From positions 1-64,000 of the forward strand of contig NZ_JACFXU010000015.1 of the NCBI RefSeq assembly GCF_014077625.1: 64,000 nt of DNA, given 5' to 3'. Of this stretch, positions 59,384-64,000 are shown piece after piece (position 1 is the stretch's first letter; each line of letters begins with the position of its first letter). The notes beneath the pieces are model-generated. The model worked only from the letters and a program-made list of their open reading frames with translations, searched no databases and had not been told where the DNA came from. The translations under genes were made by a program, and so were the position numbers. The DNA comes from Sediminihaliea albiluteola (GTDB lineage Bacteria; Pseudomonadota; Gammaproteobacteria; Pseudomonadales; Halieaceae).

Positions 59384-60619
59384 ATGAGTGAAGCTTGGAT
59401 CATAGATGCCTGTCGCAGCCCGAGAGGTATTGGTAAAGCAGGAAAGGGGGCCCTGGCCTCATTTCACCCGCAGCAATTGGGGGCTACTGTTTTGAAAGCC
59501 ATCGCCGAGCGAAACAGTATTGATACGGCGGCGGTGGATGACATTATTTGGGGAACCAGTTCCCAGCGCGGCGACCAGTCAGGTGACTTGGGCCGCATGG
59601 CGGCCTTGAGCGCTGGCTATGATGTGCGCTCTTCGGGGGTCACCCTAGATCGCTTTTGTGGCTCAGGCATCACCGCCGTCAATCTAGCGGCAGCAACTCT
59701 GATGTCGGGTATGGAAGATCTGGTGATTGCCGGTGGCACCGAGATGATGTCGCACTACGGGCAAGACGGCAGTCAGCCATCCATGTTCCTCGATAACGGT
59801 AATCTAGCACTGCGTGCTATCCATCCACAGCCGCATCAGGGTGTTTGTGCCGATGCTATTGCCAGCCTAGAAGGCATTGATCGCCAAGCCTTAGATGAAC
59901 TCGCTCTGCTATCACAGCAGCGCGCGGATCATGCTATACGCAATGGTCACTTTGCTAAGTCTCTGGTGCCGGTCTACCACTCCGATGGCAGTTTGGCACT
60001 TGATCAGGAGGAGTTTCCGCGACCGGAAACTACCCTTGAGGGCCTGTCGCAGCTAAAAGCCTCTTTTGCCCCAGTGGCGGACTACCCTCTCGACGAAGAG
60101 GGTACGACCTACCGCAAATTAGTGCAGATGAAGTACCCCGACTTGCAGATCGAGCACGTTCACCATGCCGGTAACTCTTCCGGTGTGGTAGATGGCGCTG
60201 CAGCACTTTTATTGGCATCCCCAAGTTATGCTCGATCTCAGGGCTGGAAGCCTCGAGCACGAGTAGTGGCAATGGCCAATATGGGCGATTCTCCGACCCT
60301 GATGCTGAATGCGCCAGTGCCGGCTGCCCGCAAGGTCTTAGCAAAGGCTGGCTTGACTGTGGCGGACATTGATTTGTTTGAAATTAATGAGGCCTTCGCC
60401 GTCGTGGCAGAGAAGTTCATTCGTGACTTAAAGCTGGATCGCGATAAGGTCAATGTGAATGGTGGAGCGATGGCACTCGGTCATCCCATTGGTGCTACCG
60501 GCTCTATTCTAATCGGTACCATGCTGGATGAGTTGGAGCGCCGCGACTTGCAGCGGGGGCTGATTACTATGTGCGCCGCCGGTGGTATGGCCCCAGCGAT
60601 TATTATCGAGCGCTTATAG
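59384..60619 (+). CDS. Acetyl-CoA C-acyltransferase (thiolase)
   Basis: A 411-residue true thiolase, unlike the Ltp2-like protein at 27143. The nucleophile is Cys92 in LDRFCGSGITAVN, the His is in ALGHPIGATG, and the second catalytic Cys is in MCAAGGMAPA near the C-terminus. It catalyses CoA-dependent cleavage of 3-ketoacyl-CoA (FadA-like) or the reverse. No fadB gene is adjacent, so the dehydrogenase steps are probably supplied by the neighbouring ACAD and SDR. Confidence 0.95.
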   Translation: MSEAWIIDACRSPRGIGKAGKGALASFHPQQLGATVLKAIAERNSIDTAAVDDIIWGTSSQRGDQSGDLGRMAALSAGYDVRSSGVTLDRFCGSGITAVNLAAATLMSGMEDLVIAGGTEMMSHYGQDGSQPSMFLDNGNLALRAIHPQPHQGVCADAIASLEGIDRQALDELALLSQQRADHAIRNGHFAKSLVPVYHSDGSLALDQEEFPRPETTLEGLSQLKASFAPVADYPLDEEGTTYRKLVQMKYPDLQIEHVHHAGNSSGVVDGAAALLLASPSYARSQGWKPRARVVAMANMGDSPTLMLNAPVPAARKVLAKAGLTVADIDLFEINEAFAVVAEKFIRDLKLDRDKVNVNGGAMALGHPIGATGSILIGTMLDELERRDLQRGLITMCAAGGMAPAIIIERL

Positions 60620-60630
60620 CGCTGCACTTA

Positions 60631-60667
60631 CTCGGGTTTGTCTGCTTGTGCGCTAGACAAACTCGAG
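60631..60667. terminator. Hairpin after thiolase gene
   Basis: A 13-bp stem (60631-60643 with 60655-60667, one G-T wobble) with an 11-nt loop starts 12 bp past the thiolase stop. No clear U-tract follows. The remaining spacer to 60851 shows no gene. Confidence 0.55.
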
Positions 60668-60851
60668 CAGTAGAGACATCAATAAAGCGAGTTTTACTCA
60701 GTTCTTAGGGCGGCTTGTTGTCAGCTCAGGCCCTGTGCCACTGCGGCAACAATACAATTGGCGCTGGATTGGCTGGGGCTAAGGACTGACGAGAGCAGCT
60801 CTTGGATGGTACACTCGCCGAAAATTCCCAAGCAGCGCCACTGAGCATCCC

Positions 60852-63092
60852 TTGAACAAGTATCTCCATCCCTTCTACGGCTACCCCCTAACCGTTCTGG
60901 AGCTTGGCCGCGCCATTCTCCAAATACCCCGCTGGTTATCACTTTCTAATCAGCCTTTGCCCAGTGTCACCCTTTCTAGCGACTGCTTTGGCGTGAATGT
61001 CGCCCCCGGAGAATCTGAGGCTGTTGATGACTACACATTAGCAGCTCTGAGCGAGCTCGGTGTGCGTCATGTGCGGCTCGATTTCAGCTACTGTGCTCAG
61101 GAAGCGCGTGCAGAGGAGTTTCTAGAGCGCTTGTTAGCAGAAGACTACCAAGTGCTACTCAGTGTGTTTCCGCCACTTAGCGCCGCTCAGAAACTACTCG
61201 AAGACCCAGCTGAGGCACAGCGCTGGCGTGATTTTCTACGCGCAACCTTCACGAAATATGCTGGCCGAATAGCCCATTTTGAAATTGGCAATACGCCGAA
61301 TCGGGGCCGCTGGTCGGGGTTTTCGTCCCGTGCTTTTGTGGTGGCTTGGCAAATAGCTGCTGAAGAGGCCGCTACTTATCAACTTTGCTTAGCTGGCCCC
61401 AATGTGTCCGATTTTGAGCCGCTGTACAACGCCGCTTACTTGGGCATGTTCAAGCGTCTTGGCAGTATCCCGAGTTTGCATACGGACAATCTTTTTGTCG
61501 AGCGGGTGATGGAGCCAGAGGCGCTAGACCACCGCGCGATGGGCCGCGCTATGCGCGGTTTAACTAAATTAAACTTAATCAAGAAGGCTCGGGTACTACA
61601 GCAGATCGGTGCAGACCGCGGCAGCCCATTCCTTGTCAGTAGTTATACCTGCTGGACTATCAAACGGCTTTCACGTCGCGGTGCTTGGCCAGATATCAAA
61701 CGGGTCGACTATTTGTTGCGCTACTTGGTGCTGGGGCTTTCCAGTGGTGCCTTGCAGCGGGTGTACTGGGGGCCTTTGATTTGTAATCGCGATGGCTTGG
61801 TGGATGACCAATGTAGGGATTACCCAGAAATAGACCAGGTAAGCTTTTATCAGCGGGTTCGTGGGCAGCTCGAGGATTTTTCAAAAACACCAGCATTCGA
61901 TGCTTTGGCGCACAGTGTAAGGCGCCTGCAAAACGCTCAGCTAATTGCCGTACACCACAACCCCGCTGGCCTTAGTCTCTTTCGCCTGGATGATTTGTCC
62001 AACAGCCTGAACAGTCGTTATGTCGCATGGTGTCGCGATAGTCGTGCCTTGCCTCTGGCTGCTTTGTTCCAAGCGGAAGATCTGCAGCGGGCAAGCTTTG
62101 AAGACGCCACAGGGCAAAGCATAGCGCCGCCGTTGACGGTGACTGAGCACCCGATATTTATCAGTTTCGATGAGCGCCCAGTGGCCCTGCAGTGGCAGGA
62201 GCAAAACGAAGCGAAGTTCTTGCAGTGTCGACACTTAAGTACGCCGGAGCTGCAGTCCATCTATTGGCAGGACTTGCAGTGGCGCGGTGCTTTGACCCTG
62301 CGCAGCGATACTCAAGCGACTGATTTGAGTTTGGCTGAAAGGCTGGTGCCGGAGCGCATTATTCAGGCGCCGGAATTGCGCGTATTGCGGGATGTGCGCA
62401 ACCGTCTGTGGAACATTGCGGATCCGCGTGGCCTATGCCAAGAAGTGACCGTCAAGCTCAATCGAGTAGCTGGACTGAAGAAACTGACTTATCGCTTTCG
62501 GCCTAGCAAAGGCCGCCGGCATTGGAATAATGCCTGCTTGATGTTGCATCGCGGTGTGCGTACGCCGACGCCACTGGCTTACTTTGAGCGGCACGACAGC
62601 CCAGGAAATCGTGACTCCTGGTACCTCTGTGAGTTTTTGCCCGAGGCTTACTCAGTGCGCGAAGTGTATGCCGCCTTCCGGGAGGGGGCTGAGCAGTTTC
62701 GCGGACTCAATAAGGCAAGCTGGCTGAGCTTAATCGCCGACTTTGTTTGTAATATGCACAATATGCAGATACTGCACAGAGATTTGTCCGCAGGTAATTT
62801 GTTACTGCAGGATAAAGATGGCTATCCGCAAGCTTGGTTAATTGACATTGGTAGGGCCAGGATATGGGAAGGGGCCGGCTCTCGCTTGCGCGATCGTCAT
62901 CGCTTCCAAGATTTAATTCGCATTGCCTATAAGTTGAACTGGGCAGACCGCGAACTGTTTTTGGCGGCCTACGAAAAATCCTTGGGAAGAAAGCTCTCTT
63001 CTTTATGGCGAATACCTTTTCATTACTATGACAACAAGCAACGCTTTAAAAAATCACTGAAGGGCAAACGGCGCAAACGCACCCAGCGTTAA
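60852..63092 (+). CDS. Glycosidase-like barrel fused to Kdo/WaaP-like kinase
   Basis: A 746-residue protein with two parts. Residues about 45-345 resemble a GH39/GH79-like barrel (FGVNVAPGE, LGVRHVRLDFSY, HFEIGNTPN, LAGPNV), but the family Asn-Glu-Pro acid/base motif reads GNTPN, so the expected catalytic Glu is missing. Residues about 520-735 form a Kdo/RIO-type lipopolysaccharide kinase domain: Lys in VTVKLNR, HRDLSAGNLL (His about 641) and DIGRAR in the DFG position, with a basic tail (KGKRRKRTQR). A lipopolysaccharide- or glycan-modifying role is inferred. The start appears to be TTG with no clear ribosome-binding site. Confidence 0.8.
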   Translation: MNKYLHPFYGYPLTVLELGRAILQIPRWLSLSNQPLPSVTLSSDCFGVNVAPGESEAVDDYTLAALSELGVRHVRLDFSYCAQEARAEEFLERLLAEDYQVLLSVFPPLSAAQKLLEDPAEAQRWRDFLRATFTKYAGRIAHFEIGNTPNRGRWSGFSSRAFVVAWQIAAEEAATYQLCLAGPNVSDFEPLYNAAYLGMFKRLGSIPSLHTDNLFVERVMEPEALDHRAMGRAMRGLTKLNLIKKARVLQQIGADRGSPFLVSSYTCWTIKRLSRRGAWPDIKRVDYLLRYLVLGLSSGALQRVYWGPLICNRDGLVDDQCRDYPEIDQVSFYQRVRGQLEDFSKTPAFDALAHSVRRLQNAQLIAVHHNPAGLSLFRLDDLSNSLNSRYVAWCRDSRALPLAALFQAEDLQRASFEDATGQSIAPPLTVTEHPIFISFDERPVALQWQEQNEAKFLQCRHLSTPELQSIYWQDLQWRGALTLRSDTQATDLSLAERLVPERIIQAPELRVLRDVRNRLWNIADPRGLCQEVTVKLNRVAGLKKLTYRFRPSKGRRHWNNACLMLHRGVRTPTPLAYFERHDSPGNRDSWYLCEFLPEAYSVREVYAAFREGAEQFRGLNKASWLSLIADFVCNMHNMQILHRDLSAGNLLLQDKDGYPQAWLIDIGRARIWEGAGSRLRDRHRFQDLIRIAYKLNWADRELFLAAYEKSLGRKLSSLWRIPFHYYDNKQRFKKSLKGKRRKRTQR

Positions 63093-63231
63093 GCCAATTG
63101 ATTAGTGCCAGAAAACTGCAAAAGCGAGTGCTTTTAAGCTTTCTTCCTCACTGATGGGGCTGCTTTGCAGTCAACAAGCGATACCCGAAGGTGTTAGAAT
63201 TTCGGCCATTCAATCTAAATGGAGTCTAATG

Positions 63232-63495
63232 ATGTCTGATCAACAATCTGAGCAAGAGCAACATCAGCAGTGCATGCAGCGCTTTATTGATGTTGCCAAC
63301 ACGCTGAAGAATGAAGGAGTGTCAACGCGGGTTATTTCTGCGGCACTGATGACAGCTTCAGGTGTTTACACAACCTACACCGTGGCCGGAAATGCTGGCG
63401 GGCTTAATGAATCAGGCGTAGAGAAAGTGACTGAAGCCTATCGCCAGAGCTTGCAGAATATTCAGCGAGCTAAGCGTGAAGAGCAGGGGCAGTAA
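63232..63495 (+). CDS. DUF3144-like small protein
   Basis: An 87-residue soluble protein with a polar, Gln-rich N-terminus and helices carrying CMQRFIDVANTLKNEG, VISAALMTASGVYTTYT and VTEAYRQSLQNIQRAK, which resembles the DUF3144 family; function unknown. GGAG 7 nt before ATG 63232 selects this start over 63229 and over a longer frame from 63154. Confidence 0.72.
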   Translation: MSDQQSEQEQHQQCMQRFIDVANTLKNEGVSTRVISAALMTASGVYTTYTVAGNAGGLNESGVEKVTEAYRQSLQNIQRAKREEQGQ

Positions 63496-63514
63496 GAGCC
63501 TTGGGTCTATACAT

Positions 63515-64000
63515 ATGAGCAATACTTTGCTGGATCTGGATGCACCTTCACTGCTGGATCCTGAGGACTGGGCTGATTTTCGTGCACAAGCTCACGCCGC
63601 ACTTGATACGGCGCTAGAGTTCATTGAACAGCGTCAGCAGGGCGCTGTATGGCAGGAGCTGCCAAGCTCTGTCACAGCGCTGGATCAGCCGCTGCCCCGC
63701 AAAGGCGCGCCGCTCGATTCGCTGGTGAGCGATGTGCAGAAGAAGATCATGCCTTATACCCTGGGCAATACCCATCCGAGGTTTTGGGGCTGGGTGCACG
63801 GCAGCGGAACCCCCAGTGGGCTGGTAGCGCAAATGATGATGGCCGCTATCAATGCCAATATGGGTGGCCGCGAGCACGCTCCTATCTATGTTGAGCGGCA
63901 GGTCATTCGCTGGTTGGTAGAGTTGTTTGCCCTTCCTGAAGGGGCCAGTGGGGTGATCTGTACTGGTACTTCGACGGCGACGCTATTGGGCCTGTCTGTT
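63515..64000 (+). CDS. PLP-dependent decarboxylase (group II), 3' end outside window
   Basis: Open from an ATG at 63515 to the window edge, 162 codons without a stop. The sequence has the N-terminal pattern of pyridoxal-dependent aromatic-amino-acid/glutamate-type decarboxylases: NTHPRFWGWVHGSGTPSG (about 88-105), a helix with YVERQVIRWLVELFALPEG, and GVICTGTSTATLLGL at the end. The PLP-binding Lys lies beyond the window. Substrate not assignable. It starts 19 bp after the DUF3144-like gene. Confidence 0.88.
   Translation, partial: MSNTLLDLDAPSLLDPEDWADFRAQAHAALDTALEFIEQRQQGAVWQELPSSVTALDQPLPRKGAPLDSLVSDVQKKIMPYTLGNTHPRFWGWVHGSGTPSGLVAQMMMAAINANMGGREHAPIYVERQVIRWLVELFALPEGASGVICTGTSTATLLGLSV

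Noticed and set aside
1-64000. tRNA, rRNA, CRISPR array, integrase or prophage genes
   Set aside because: Looked for by eye on both strands; none was recognisable. A covariance-model search would be needed to exclude small RNAs.

Overview
The window looks like chromosomal DNA of an aerobic Gram-negative gammaproteobacterium. The evidence is outer-membrane proteins (TonB-dependent receptor, OmpA-type lipoprotein, beta-barrel), Fe-SOD, a DeaD-type helicase, DgkA, CSS-EAL and GGDEF proteins, and a Kdo/WaaP-like kinase. The dense set of steroid/terpenoid-type catabolic genes suggests a marine Cellvibrionales-like lineage such as Spongiibacteraceae or Halieaceae. That placement is inference; no rRNA or other taxonomic marker is present.

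Layout. 1-1810: an IS30-family element that starts at the window edge and has disrupted a CDGSH/glutamate-synthase-like gene. 2000-4572: small SnoaL-like proteins and a TetR regulator. 4669-8671: an LtaS-like sulfatase divergent from dgkA across a PmrA-box-like site, then an alkyl-sulfatase-like metallo-beta-lactamase protein. 8688-12539: SnoaL protein, flavin reductase, amidohydrolase. 12597-13542: two overlapping lipoprotein genes. 13702-26439: the first catabolic block, with a carboxymuconolactone decarboxylase, sterol-desaturase-like hydroxylase, fused double-MarR regulator, PPOX protein, ferredoxin plus CYP51-like P450, TetR, LLM oxidoreductase, a four-gene dehydrogenase operon and a TonB receptor. 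26722-36783: the second block, with a Rieske oxygenase, acyl-CoA synthetase, Ltp2-like protein and DUF35 protein in one operon under a TetR palindrome, then a class II aldolase, a GlxA/AraC regulator and three dehydrogenases. 36851-41326: OmpA lipoprotein and a c-di-GMP hydrolase/synthase pair. 41354-47044: duplicated LLM genes, a second flavin reductase, VOC protein and SDR. 47667-51756: ECF sigma factor, anti-sigma factor, a subtilase with a 186-residue acidic tetrad repeat, and a beta-barrel. 52105-56473: housekeeping and stress genes. 56476-60619: a third beta-oxidation-type set. 60852-64000: a glycosidase-like/kinase fusion, a DUF3144-like protein and the start of a PLP decarboxylase.

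How the parts fit (inference): a hydrophobic polycyclic or terpenoid substrate is taken up by the TonB receptor. It is oxidised by the P450/ferredoxin, Rieske and desaturase-type enzymes, processed by SDR, ALDH, LLM and flavin reductases, CoA-activated, and shortened by ACAD, thiolase and retro-aldol steps. SnoaL-type proteins may act as isomerases or hydratases. At least three local regulators have identifiable candidate operators. The double-MarR protein is the most distinctive, because the same 27-bp three-half-site element lies at its own promoter and about 4 kb away at the LLM/dehydrogenase divergent promoter.

The least explained system is the ECF sigma/anti-sigma/tetrad-repeat subtilase/beta-barrel locus at 47667-51756. 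No tRNA, rRNA, CRISPR array, integrase or prophage gene was seen.
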